Of a stretch of DNA of 64,000 bases, positions 55,052 through 62,804 are shown piece after piece. Origin of the DNA: Micromonospora chokoriensis (GTDB lineage: Bacteria; Actinomycetota; Actinomycetes; Mycobacteriales; Micromonosporaceae); contig NZ_JOAN01000002.1 of NCBI RefSeq assembly GCF_000718555.1, positions 310,001 to 374,000 of the forward strand. The letters run 5' to 3'. Positions within the stretch are counted from its first letter, which is position 1. Every line of letters starts with the position of its first letter. The position numbers were made by a program, and so were the translations under genes. The notes under the pieces are model-generated. The model made no database searches, was not told where the DNA came from, and saw only the letters and a program-made list of their open reading frames with translations.

Positions 55052-57403
55052 GTGACGAGCACGCAGCAGCACGCAGACCTGAGCGCCAAGGACGGCGAGG
55101 CACCGGCCGAGTGCGTCGGCCCGTTCGCCCTGCCGGCCGGGGTGAACGCCGCGCTGCGGTCGCTGTGCGCCGAAGCCGGGGCGGAAGAGCTGCACGCGTG
55201 GTGGGTCTGCGCCACGGTGCTGGTGCGGCGGCTGCCCGGGGCCGCGGGTCGCCGGGCCCAGGTGATCTGCGGTGTCCGTGCGGCCCTCACCCCGTCGGAC
55301 GACGCGGGACCCGACCCAGCCACCGGCTTGCGCGCGGCCCTGCACCGGGTGGCTCAGGCACCACCGGAGCCGGCCGGCGCGGGCGGCGTCCCGGTCGACG
55401 TCACGATCCTGCTCTCCGCGGACGGCACCGAGTTCTATGTGGAGACCATGACGCCGGTCGCCGACAGCCCGGTCGCCGAGGGCTGGGCACGCCTGGTGCG
55501 GACGCTGCTGACCGCAGCGGTGCGCCGGCCCGATGAACCGATGGCCGCCCTGCCGCTGGTCGACGACGACGAGCGAGAGCGCATCCTGCACGGGCTCAAC
55601 CCGCACCGTGTGCCGCGGACGGAGTTCCGGACCGTGGCGCAGCCGTTCGAGGAGCAGGCGCAGCGTACGCCGGACGCGGTGGCACTGGTCACCGAGGACG
55701 GCGCCACGGTCAGCTATCGGGAGCTGAACGAGCGCGCGAACCGGCTGGCGCACCACCTGATCGGCCGGGGCGCCGGGCCGGGCGACCGGGTCGGGATCCG
55801 GATGGACCGTGGGGTCGCACAGGTCGTCGCGATCTACGCGGTGGTCAAGACCGGCGCCGGCTACATCCCGCTCGACACCGATCTGCCGGACGCCCGGCTC
55901 GCCTTCATGCTGGCCGACGCGGCGCCGCTGCTGGTGCTGACCGACCGGGCTGGTCAGGAGCGGGTGCCGGACGGTGCGTGGCAGGTCGTCGACGTGGAGA
56001 CCGACGCGGCGGCGTGGGAGCGGGAGCCGGCCGGCAACCCGGTCGCGGGTACGGCCGGCGGGCTGCTGCACGTGCTCTACACCTCCGGCACGACCGGGCA
56101 GCCGAAGGGCGTCGCGGTGGTGACGGCAGCAGCCCAGGCGAACACCGACTGGATGCAACGGCAGTATCCGTACGCCGAGGGTGATTGTGCGATCTTCAAG
56201 ACGTCGCCGGGCTTCGACGTGTCCATCTGGGAGCTCTTCTGGCCGCTGCACCACGGCGCGCGGCTGCTGATCTGTGAGCCGGGCCGGCACCGCGACCCCG
56301 CCCACCTGGCGCGGCTGATCGAACGGCACGGCGTGACGATGATCTTCGCGGTGCCGACCGTGCTGACGCCGCTGCTGCGGCGGCTCTCCCCCACCGCGGC
56401 CGGCGCGTTGCGCTGGGTGGTCAGCGGCGGCGAGTCGATGCCGCCCTGGCTGCGCGACGCGTTCCACGCCGCTCTGCCGGCGACCACGCTGGTTAACGCG
56501 TTCGGGCCGACCGAGGCGGGATCGGTCACCGACAACGTGATCCCGCACGGGTCGACCGGCCCGACCGTGCCGGTGGGCCGACCCGCCCCCAACTTCCGCG
56601 TCGTGCTGCTCGACGAGAATCTGGGCCTGACGCCGGTGGGCACGCCCGGCGAGGCCTACATCGGCGGCGAAATCGGTCTGGCGTACGGCTACTGGCGCTC
56701 GCCGGGTCGCACCGCGGAACGGTTCGTGGCCGACCCCTACGGCCCGCCGGGCAGCCGCCTCTATCGCACCGGCGACCTGTGCCGCTATCGCGAGAACGGC
56801 CTGCTGGAGCACCTGGGCCGGATCGACCGCCAGGTCAAGGTGCGCGGCCGGCGCATCGAGCCGGGCGAGGTCGAGTCGGTCCTCGCGGGTCATCCGTCGG
56901 TGGCCGACTGTGCGGTGCTCGCGTACGGCGATCCGGCCCGGCTGCTCGCCTTCGTGGTGCTCGCCGGCCCGGCGACGACGATCGCGGCGGTGGACGAGCA
57001 CGCGCTCGCGCACCTGCCCGACTACCTGCGTCCCGACCGGATCGTCGCGGTGCCGGAGATCCCGGCCACGGTCAACGGCAAGACCGACGAGGAGGCGCTG
57101 CTGCGCACCTGGACCGAGGAGTCCGCGGGACGGGACGCCGAGGCGCCGGTCGACGACCTGGAAGCCGCCCTGGTGGAGATCTACCGCCGGGTCCTCAACG
57201 TCGGGACGGTCGGGGTGCAGGACACGTTCGTGCAGCTCGGCGGGCACTCACTGCTGGCTTTTGAACTGCTCGATGAGTGCGAGGCGAGACTGCGGGCCAA
57301 GCCCGAGGTGACCGTGCTGCTCACCAGCCCGCTGCGGGAGGTCGCAGCCTCGCTACGGGCCGGGGCCAGCGCAGAGCGACCGACAGACGAGGGGTACCGA
57401 TGA
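55052..57403 (+). CDS. nonribosomal peptide synthetase, partial C-A-T
   Basis: 783 residues. Residues about 20-175 resemble the C-terminal half of a condensation domain without its HHxxxDG half. The A domain follows (about 190-690; YTSGTTGQPKG, GFDVSIWELFW, FGPTEAG, VNGKTDEEAL) and then a carrier (about 705-775; Ser in LGGHSLLAFE). The missing catalytic half suggests a loading or in-trans amino-acid-tailoring module. Specificity residues by eye are DVWFVGASVK, with no match I know. GTG 55052 follows AGGGAG. It leads a tightly coupled operon with the monooxygenase, hydroxylase, thioesterase and sulfotransferase-like genes, which may act on its carrier-bound residue. Confidence 0.85.
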   Translation: MTSTQQHADLSAKDGEAPAECVGPFALPAGVNAALRSLCAEAGAEELHAWWVCATVLVRRLPGAAGRRAQVICGVRAALTPSDDAGPDPATGLRAALHRVAQAPPEPAGAGGVPVDVTILLSADGTEFYVETMTPVADSPVAEGWARLVRTLLTAAVRRPDEPMAALPLVDDDERERILHGLNPHRVPRTEFRTVAQPFEEQAQRTPDAVALVTEDGATVSYRELNERANRLAHHLIGRGAGPGDRVGIRMDRGVAQVVAIYAVVKTGAGYIPLDTDLPDARLAFMLADAAPLLVLTDRAGQERVPDGAWQVVDVETDAAAWEREPAGNPVAGTAGGLLHVLYTSGTTGQPKGVAVVTAAAQANTDWMQRQYPYAEGDCAIFKTSPGFDVSIWELFWPLHHGARLLICEPGRHRDPAHLARLIERHGVTMIFAVPTVLTPLLRRLSPTAAGALRWVVSGGESMPPWLRDAFHAALPATTLVNAFGPTEAGSVTDNVIPHGSTGPTVPVGRPAPNFRVVLLDENLGLTPVGTPGEAYIGGEIGLAYGYWRSPGRTAERFVADPYGPPGSRLYRTGDLCRYRENGLLEHLGRIDRQVKVRGRRIEPGEVESVLAGHPSVADCAVLAYGDPARLLAFVVLAGPATTIAAVDEHALAHLPDYLRPDRIVAVPEIPATVNGKTDEEALLRTWTEESAGRDAEAPVDDLEAALVEIYRRVLNVGTVGVQDTFVQLGGHSLLAFELLDECEARLRAKPEVTVLLTSPLREVAASLRAGASAERPTDEGYR

Positions 57404-58272
57404 GATTCGGTGTAATGATCGTGCCCGAGGACCGCTGGCAGACGGCACGGCAGAAGTGGCGGCGTGTCGAGGAGATGGGCTTCGACCACGCCTGGACCTA
57501 CGACCACATGAACTGGCGGACGTTCCAGAACAAGGAATGGTTCACCGCCGTGCCGACGATGACCGCCGCGGCGCTGGAGACCTCGCGCATCACGATCGGT
57601 GTGCTGGTGTCCTCGCCGAACCTGCGGCACCCGGCGTATCTCGCCAAGGAGATCGCCACGGTGGACGACATCGCCGGTGGCCGGCTGGTGCTCGGGCTCG
57701 GTGCCGGCGGCGAGGGCGTCGACGCCAGCATGACCCGACGCACGCCGTGGAAACGGCCGGAACGCACCGCGCGGTTCGCCGAATACGTCGAGCTCACCGA
57801 TCAGCTGCTGTCCGGTCCGGTGACCTCGTTCGACGGGCGTTACTACTTCGCGGAGGACGTGCACGTCCGGCCGCACGACACGCAGCAGCCCCGGGTGCCG
57901 TTCGCGATCGCCGCGGCCGGCCCGCGCGGCATGCGGCTCGCCGCCCGGTTCGGCCAGTACTGGGTGACCACCGGTGCGCCCAACCTCTTCGAGCGGGCGC
58001 CCTACGCCGACACCGTGCCGCTCATCCGGCGCCAGGTCGAGGAGCTGGAGAAGGCGTGCGCGGCGACCGGTCGCAACCCGGACGGCATCGCCCGGATGCT
58101 GGTCGCCGGACCGTCGGTGGGCGACGTGCTGGCCAGCAAGGACGCGTTCTTCGACGCGGCCGGCCGGTTCGCCGAGGCGGGCATCACCGACCTGGTGGTG
58201 CAGTGGCCGCGGGCGGACGAGCCGTACAAGGGGGATGTCAAGGTGCTCGATCAGGTCGCCGAGGAGCTGTGA
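57400..58272 (+). CDS. LLM-class (luciferase-like) flavin-dependent oxidoreductase
   Basis: The 290-residue (beta/alpha)8 protein has MRFGVMIVPEDRW at the first strand and WTYDHMNWRTF. RITIGVLVSSPNLRHPAYLAKEIATVDDIAGGRL and LGLGAGGEG are the LLM core. It uses FMN or F420; the cofactor is not readable. In peptide clusters such enzymes hydroxylate or oxidise carrier-bound residues. The ATG overlaps the synthetase stop, and its own stop (58270-58272) shares a base with the next ATG. Confidence 0.85.
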   Translation: MRFGVMIVPEDRWQTARQKWRRVEEMGFDHAWTYDHMNWRTFQNKEWFTAVPTMTAAALETSRITIGVLVSSPNLRHPAYLAKEIATVDDIAGGRLVLGLGAGGEGVDASMTRRTPWKRPERTARFAEYVELTDQLLSGPVTSFDGRYYFAEDVHVRPHDTQQPRVPFAIAAAGPRGMRLAARFGQYWVTTGAPNLFERAPYADTVPLIRRQVEELEKACAATGRNPDGIARMLVAGPSVGDVLASKDAFFDAAGRFAEAGITDLVVQWPRADEPYKGDVKVLDQVAEEL

Positions 58273-59129
58273 TGCGCACGCATTTCGTGGGTGAGGTCGC
58301 CCTGGACCTGGCACGACTCGAGGCAGACCTCGCGACGTGCCGATCGTTGGAGTGGTCGGAGGCGTACAGCGACTATGTCTTCGGCGGATCGTGGAAAAGC
58401 TGCATGCTGTGGGCGCCCGGCGGGGATGCCGGCGACGGGGTGGTCACCGACTACGCCTACGACCGGTCGGCGGGCTTCACCCCGCACGCCGAGCGGTTGC
58501 CCTATCTGGCCGAGTTGATCCGCGAGACCGCGGACCTCGACCGGCTGAACTTCGCGCGGCTGGCGCTGGTCACCAACAGTGTGATCATCCCGCACCGCGA
58601 CCTGCTCGAGCTCAGCGACCTGCCGGACGAGGCGCGCAACGAGCACCGGATGCACATTCCGCTGGCCACCAACGACAACTGCTTCTTCAACGAGGACAAC
58701 GTCGTCTATCGAATGCGGCGGGGCGAGGTGTGGTTCCTCGACGCCTCGCGGATCCACTCGGTGGCGGTGCTGACCGCCCAGCCGCGCATCCACCTGATGC
58801 TCGACTTCGTTGACACGCCCGGAGCGGGATCGTTCACCCGGGTGGCCGGCGGCGGCGTCGAGGCCGGCATCCCGGTCGACCGGATCGTCACCCGGCCGCC
58901 GCTCGGCGACGACGAGCGCGCGGACCTCTTCGGCGTGGCGCCGTTGCTCTCGATGGACACGTTCGACGAGGTCTTCAGCATCGTGATCAAGAAGCACTTC
59001 CGCCGGGACGGCGGGTCGGACTTCGTCTGGGACACGATGCTGGAGCTAGCCGCCAAGAGCCCCGACCCGGCGGTGCTGCCGCACACCGAGGAGCTGCGCA
59101 AGCACTACACCCTGGACAGGAGCGCATAG
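58272..59129 (+). CDS. 2OG/Fe(II) amino-acid hydroxylase, proline-hydroxylase-type (aspartyl/asparaginyl beta-hydroxylase fold)
   Basis: The 285-residue protein has His108-x-Asp110 (IIPHRDLLEL), distal His162 (DASRIHSVAVL) and Arg172 (QPRIHLMLDF). The start MRTHFVGEVALDLARLEADL, SWKSCMLW, PHAERLPYLAELI and GEVWFLDA follow bacterial L-proline cis-3/cis-4-hydroxylases and the related pipecolate hydroxylases. Hydroxylation of a free cyclic or aliphatic amino acid is the best guess. The ATG shares a base with the preceding stop, in one operon with the LLM gene. Confidence 0.85.
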   Translation: MRTHFVGEVALDLARLEADLATCRSLEWSEAYSDYVFGGSWKSCMLWAPGGDAGDGVVTDYAYDRSAGFTPHAERLPYLAELIRETADLDRLNFARLALVTNSVIIPHRDLLELSDLPDEARNEHRMHIPLATNDNCFFNEDNVVYRMRRGEVWFLDASRIHSVAVLTAQPRIHLMLDFVDTPGAGSFTRVAGGGVEAGIPVDRIVTRPPLGDDERADLFGVAPLLSMDTFDEVFSIVIKKHFRRDGGSDFVWDTMLELAAKSPDPAVLPHTEELRKHYTLDRSA

Positions 59130-59132
59130 GCG

Positions 59133-59888
59133 GTGAGCGTCTGGCTGCAACGCCCGCCGGCCGCCGCGCCGGCCGGCCGGGTCTTCTGCATCCCGCAAGC
59201 GGGCAGCGGCACGACCGTGTTCGACAACTGGCCCGCCGAGCGGGCCGGGGTCGAGTTCCTGCCCGTGGAGCTGCCCGGCCGGCTGTCCCGGTTCACCGAG
59301 GCACCACCGGACACCCTCGAAGACCTGGCAGCCGCCATGATCGACGGCCTGGAGCCCTATCTCGGCGTGCCGTTCGCCTTCTTCGGGCACTGCTGGTCGG
59401 CGATCCTCGCCTATGAGGTCACCCGACGCCTGGAGCGTGCCGGGCACGAGCCCGCCCGGCTCTTCGTCTCCTCCGAGGTGCCGCCGCAGGCCGGGCCGGC
59501 CGGCCGGATGCTCGACATGGACGCCGACGAGCTGGCCGCCGAGGTGGCGGCCACGATCCGCGACATCGGCCGCAAGCCGCATCCGGAGCTGGTTGACCTC
59601 TATGTCCGCATCCTGCGGTCGGACATCGAGCTGCGCCGCGGATATCACGCCCCCGAACCGAACCGCCTGGCCTGCCCGATCACGGTCTTCGGCTGGCGGG
59701 ACGACCCGGAATATCCGCCCGAGTCGCTGGCCGGCTGGGCGGAATGCGGGAACGCGACCTTCATCCAGTTGCCGGGCCGGCACAACGAGTTCAACGCGGC
59801 GCCGGACGACCTGATCGACACCATTCTCGCCGGGGTGCTGGAACGCCTGCGAGGCCGGAAACCCCGGCCGGAGGGGAGCCATCGATGA
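59133..59888 (+). CDS. type II thioesterase-like hydrolase with Cys at the nucleophile position, paralogue
   Basis: The 251-residue protein has FCIPQAGSGTTVFDNW at the N-terminus and elbow FFGHCWSAILAYEV, with Cys87 in the nucleophile position and Ser in place of the last Gly of GHSxG. FGWRDDPEYPPES follows, then PGRHNEFNAAPDD with the likely His. It is clearly homologous to the enzyme at 52898. GTG 59133 lies three bases after the hydroxylase stop; its stop overlaps the arylsulfotransferase-like ATG. Confidence 0.85.
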   Translation: MSVWLQRPPAAAPAGRVFCIPQAGSGTTVFDNWPAERAGVEFLPVELPGRLSRFTEAPPDTLEDLAAAMIDGLEPYLGVPFAFFGHCWSAILAYEVTRRLERAGHEPARLFVSSEVPPQAGPAGRMLDMDADELAAEVAATIRDIGRKPHPELVDLYVRILRSDIELRRGYHAPEPNRLACPITVFGWRDDPEYPPESLAGWAECGNATFIQLPGRHNEFNAAPDDLIDTILAGVLERLRGRKPRPEGSHR

Positions 59889-62008
59889 GCCGCATTATCG
59901 TACGCGCCGCGGTCGCCCTGTTCGCGGTCCTACTGACGGCCGGGGCGGGCGGCGCCGCGGTCGCCGCTCCGGTGCTGGACACCGGCGACTGCCTGCCGCC
60001 GGCACCGACCTACCACAGCCGGCCGGACCTGCGGCCGATCGGCGCCTGCGCCTATCTCGACACCGGCAGCGCCGCGCCGGGCTATCTCTTCGCCTCGTCG
60101 AAGGGGCCGGGCCGCGGCGGCCCAACGATCTACGCCAACGACGGCTCGGTGATCTGGAACAAACCGGAGACGGTAGCGGACACCCACAACTTCCAGGTCG
60201 TCACGGTGCAGGGCAAGAAGCGGCTGGTCTATTTCCGGGGCACCTGGCTGGTGTACGGCTTGGACACGCGCGGCGAATACGTGATGCTGGACGAGAACTA
60301 CCGTGAAGTCGGCACGATCAAAACCAACGCCACGAATTCACCAGGCCTGCACGAACTGCGGATCACCCCGGAGGGCACGGCGCTGGTCGGCGCCTACACC
60401 CCGGTGATCCGGGTGGTGAGCGGCCGGCCGGTCGTGGTCTACGACTACGTCGTGCAGGAGGTCGACTTCCAGCGCGGCAACAAGATCCTCTTCGAGTGGC
60501 GCGCGCTCGACCACATCCCGCTGTCCCAGTCCCACCTGCCGGTGCCTGGCCCGCTGGGCATCTTTGACTACTTCCACGGCAACTCGATCGAGGTCATGCC
60601 GGACGGCGACCTGCTGATCTCGGGACGGCACACGTGGAGTGTCTACAAGGTCTCGCGCAAGGACGGCCGGGTGCTCTGGACGCTGGGCAAGCCGGCCGAC
60701 GGCAGCAGCAGCTTCGGCACCGAGTTGCTCAACTCCGACGCCGGCTGGTTCTGCTATCAGCACGACGCCCGGGTGGAGGCGGACGGCACGATCTCGCTGT
60801 TTGACAACGGCAACGGCGGCCCCGGGTGCGGGCACGCCTCCCGCGGGCTCAAGGTGCGCCTCGACGAGGCCGCCAAGACCGCCACGGTAGTCGACACCGT
60901 GCGGCACCAGCCGGAGATCTCCGCGACGTTCGGCGGCGACATCTCGACCCAGCCGAACGGCAACCGCCTGGTGTCGTGGGGCGAGACCCAGCGGGTCACC
61001 GAGTTCGACGCGGCCGGCCGGCCGGTGCTGGAGATGAACTTCGGGCAGATCAACTATCGGGTGTACCGCTCCGAGTGGCAGGGCTTCCCACTCACCCCGC
61101 CGACCGCCGTGCGGGACGGCTCGCAACTCGTGGTCAGCTGGAACGGCGCGACCGAGGTGGCCTCCTGGCAGCTGCTCGGCGGGTCGGACGAGGGCGATCT
61201 GCGACCGGTCGGTGCCCCGATCCCCCGGGCCGGCTTCGAGACCTCGATCGCAGTGCCGGCCGGCACTGCGGCGGTCGGCGTGCAGGCGTTGGACGCGGCC
61301 GGCAAGCCGCTCGACCACGGCCACGCCGTGGCGGGGCCGGCGCCTGAGGGCCCGTCGACCCTGGGCGTAGTCGGCAAGACCGTGCTGCTGATGCTGGCCA
61401 TCTTCGGCGGCTTCGGCATGACGCTGTGGATGGCGCTGATCGCCGGCCTGGTGCTCGGGCTGGTGTGGGCGGTCATCCGGCTCGCCACCCGCAAGGGTCT
61501 CCGCAAGGCGCTGTACGGCCTGGCCGGGATGGTGCTGCTGATCATGCTGGTGAACGTCACCGGCGGCCTGGCGCAGAGCTTCTATCCCCCGCTGATCTAT
61601 CTGAACATCATCTATCCGCTGGCCTTCCTGGTCGCCAACCTGGTCGGCTGGCCCCTGGTCGGCATCGTGACCGGCCTGCTCTCCGGCTCGGGCGGGGCGT
61701 GGCGGCGCGACCCCCGGCGGATGCGCGCCTATCGCGTCGCCGGCTGGCTGTGGCTCGGCTTCTTCGCGGTGAAGACCGCTGTGCAGATGCCGCTCTACCT
61801 CACCAGCAACTGGGTGGGCCTGGGCATCGCCAAGACCCTGCTCGGCTGGCCGCTGTGGATCGTCACGACGATCGTGACCGTGGTCGTCGTCCGGCGCATG
61901 ATCCGTCCTGCGGCGGTGGCCGCGGAACCGGAGCCCGAGCCGACGCCGGCCGAGGCCGAGCCGACGCCGACGCCGGTCGAGGCCGAGCCGGCAACCCAGG
62001 GCGCCTAG
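59885..62008 (+). CDS. arylsulfotransferase-like (ASST) propeller fused to a DUF3159-like membrane domain
   Basis: 707 residues: a signal peptide/helix (IIVRAAVALFAVLLTAGAGGA), then an ASST beta-propeller (about 30-420). Candidate His residues lie in DTHNFQVV, GLHELRIT and FDYFHGNSIEV. A short Ig-like piece (about 425-490) is followed by a membrane part of four to six helices (about 500-670). The latter reads ALYGLAGMVLLIMLVNVTGG, FYPPLIYLNIIYPLAFLVAN, WPLVGIVTGLL and RRMRAYRVAGWLW, as in DUF3159. An acidic Pro/Glu tail ends it. ASST enzymes move sulfate from phenolic sulfates without PAPS. Whether the propeller is active is unknown. Confidence 0.75.
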   Translation: MSRIIVRAAVALFAVLLTAGAGGAAVAAPVLDTGDCLPPAPTYHSRPDLRPIGACAYLDTGSAAPGYLFASSKGPGRGGPTIYANDGSVIWNKPETVADTHNFQVVTVQGKKRLVYFRGTWLVYGLDTRGEYVMLDENYREVGTIKTNATNSPGLHELRITPEGTALVGAYTPVIRVVSGRPVVVYDYVVQEVDFQRGNKILFEWRALDHIPLSQSHLPVPGPLGIFDYFHGNSIEVMPDGDLLISGRHTWSVYKVSRKDGRVLWTLGKPADGSSSFGTELLNSDAGWFCYQHDARVEADGTISLFDNGNGGPGCGHASRGLKVRLDEAAKTATVVDTVRHQPEISATFGGDISTQPNGNRLVSWGETQRVTEFDAAGRPVLEMNFGQINYRVYRSEWQGFPLTPPTAVRDGSQLVVSWNGATEVASWQLLGGSDEGDLRPVGAPIPRAGFETSIAVPAGTAAVGVQALDAAGKPLDHGHAVAGPAPEGPSTLGVVGKTVLLMLAIFGGFGMTLWMALIAGLVLGLVWAVIRLATRKGLRKALYGLAGMVLLIMLVNVTGGLAQSFYPPLIYLNIIYPLAFLVANLVGWPLVGIVTGLLSGSGGAWRRDPRRMRAYRVAGWLWLGFFAVKTAVQMPLYLTSNWVGLGIAKTLLGWPLWIVTTIVTVVVVRRMIRPAAVAAEPEPEPTPAEAEPTPTPVEAEPATQGA

Positions 62009-62013
62009 AAGCG

Positions 62014-62046
62014 ACCGGCCGTGCCCCTTCTTGGGGCACGGCCGGT
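62014..62046. terminator. bidirectional hairpin terminator
   Basis: ACCGGCCGTGCCCC (62014-62027) and GGGGCACGGCCGGT (62033-62046) form a perfect 14-bp stem with a 5-base loop TTCTT. It lies between the converging sulfotransferase-like genes. Confidence 0.85.
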
Positions 62047-62059
62047 GCACGTCGGGCGG

Positions 62060-62755
62060 TCAGGGGGTTGCGCTGGCGGCGGTCAGCGGCACGGATGCCG
62101 CCAGCGGCGGCAGCCCGCAGGCGCGCCGGAAATCGTCGGTGTCGTGCAGGTGCGGGAACGGCTCCGCCGGCACGGGCACGCCGAGCGCCTCGGCCAGCGG
62201 CTCCCAGCCATCGACGCCGAGGGTCCAGACCACGAGACGGTCGGCCGGCACGGTCGCCTTGATCTCGGCGATCCGGTCCTCGTACATCCGGCGAACCCAC
62301 TCCTTGTCCTCGAAGCGGCCGCCGAAGTCGCCCTGCCAGACGAGACGCTCTATCACCTCCCACGTCTCCCGCGGCGGCATCCGGTCGGCGTCGGCGGGCA
62401 GCAGGCCGGCGTGCGCCGCCTGCCGTACCGCGTGCAGCGTGTTCTGGCAGCTGCGGTAGAAGCCGTCGAAGTCACGGACGTTGAGCAGGACCGTCGCCTC
62501 GGGGAACGCCTCGACCAGCTCCCGCCACACGGCGCAGCCAGGCCAGTCCACGGTGGACTCCCAGCGGGCAAGGGCGGACCGCCAGTCGACCGTTTCGCCG
62601 CGGGCGGAAGCCACCCAGGGCGGCAGGTCACGCAGGCGGTGCTCGCCGCTGATGATGTCGAGCATGTGGAAACAGGGGCCCGCACCGAGCCGTTCGATCG
62701 CGGCCCGCAGCGATAGTGTGCCGGACCGGCCGAAGCCGACACCGATGATCTTCAT
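62060..62755 (-). CDS. PAPS-type sulfotransferase family protein
   Basis: The 231-residue protein begins MKIIGVGFGRSGTLSLRAAI, the 5'-phosphosulfate-binding loop of the Sulfotransfer_4 group. It continues with ATVLLNVRDFDGFYRSCQNT (3'-phosphate strand) and DRLVVWTLGVDGWEPLAEAL. It would transfer sulfate from PAPS to a hydroxyl or amine of the peptide or an intermediate. It is preceded by GAAGGAGCAGCGCC and lies 50 bases downstream of the P450 gene, probably in one operon. Members of this family are not all proven sulfotransferases. Confidence 0.75.
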   Translation of the reverse strand: MKIIGVGFGRSGTLSLRAAIERLGAGPCFHMLDIISGEHRLRDLPPWVASARGETVDWRSALARWESTVDWPGCAVWRELVEAFPEATVLLNVRDFDGFYRSCQNTLHAVRQAAHAGLLPADADRMPPRETWEVIERLVWQGDFGGRFEDKEWVRRMYEDRIAEIKATVPADRLVVWTLGVDGWEPLAEALGVPVPAEPFPHLHDTDDFRRACGLPPLAASVPLTAASATP

Positions 62756-62804
62756 GGCGCTGCTCCTTCTCTGAGGGGGTGTGCGTGGTGGTGGGTGAGC
62801 ACCG

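Noticed and set aside
54842..57247. 801-residue minus-strand open frame opposite the A-T synthetase
   Set aside because: Antisense shadow; no domain, and the plus strand is an intact A-T module.
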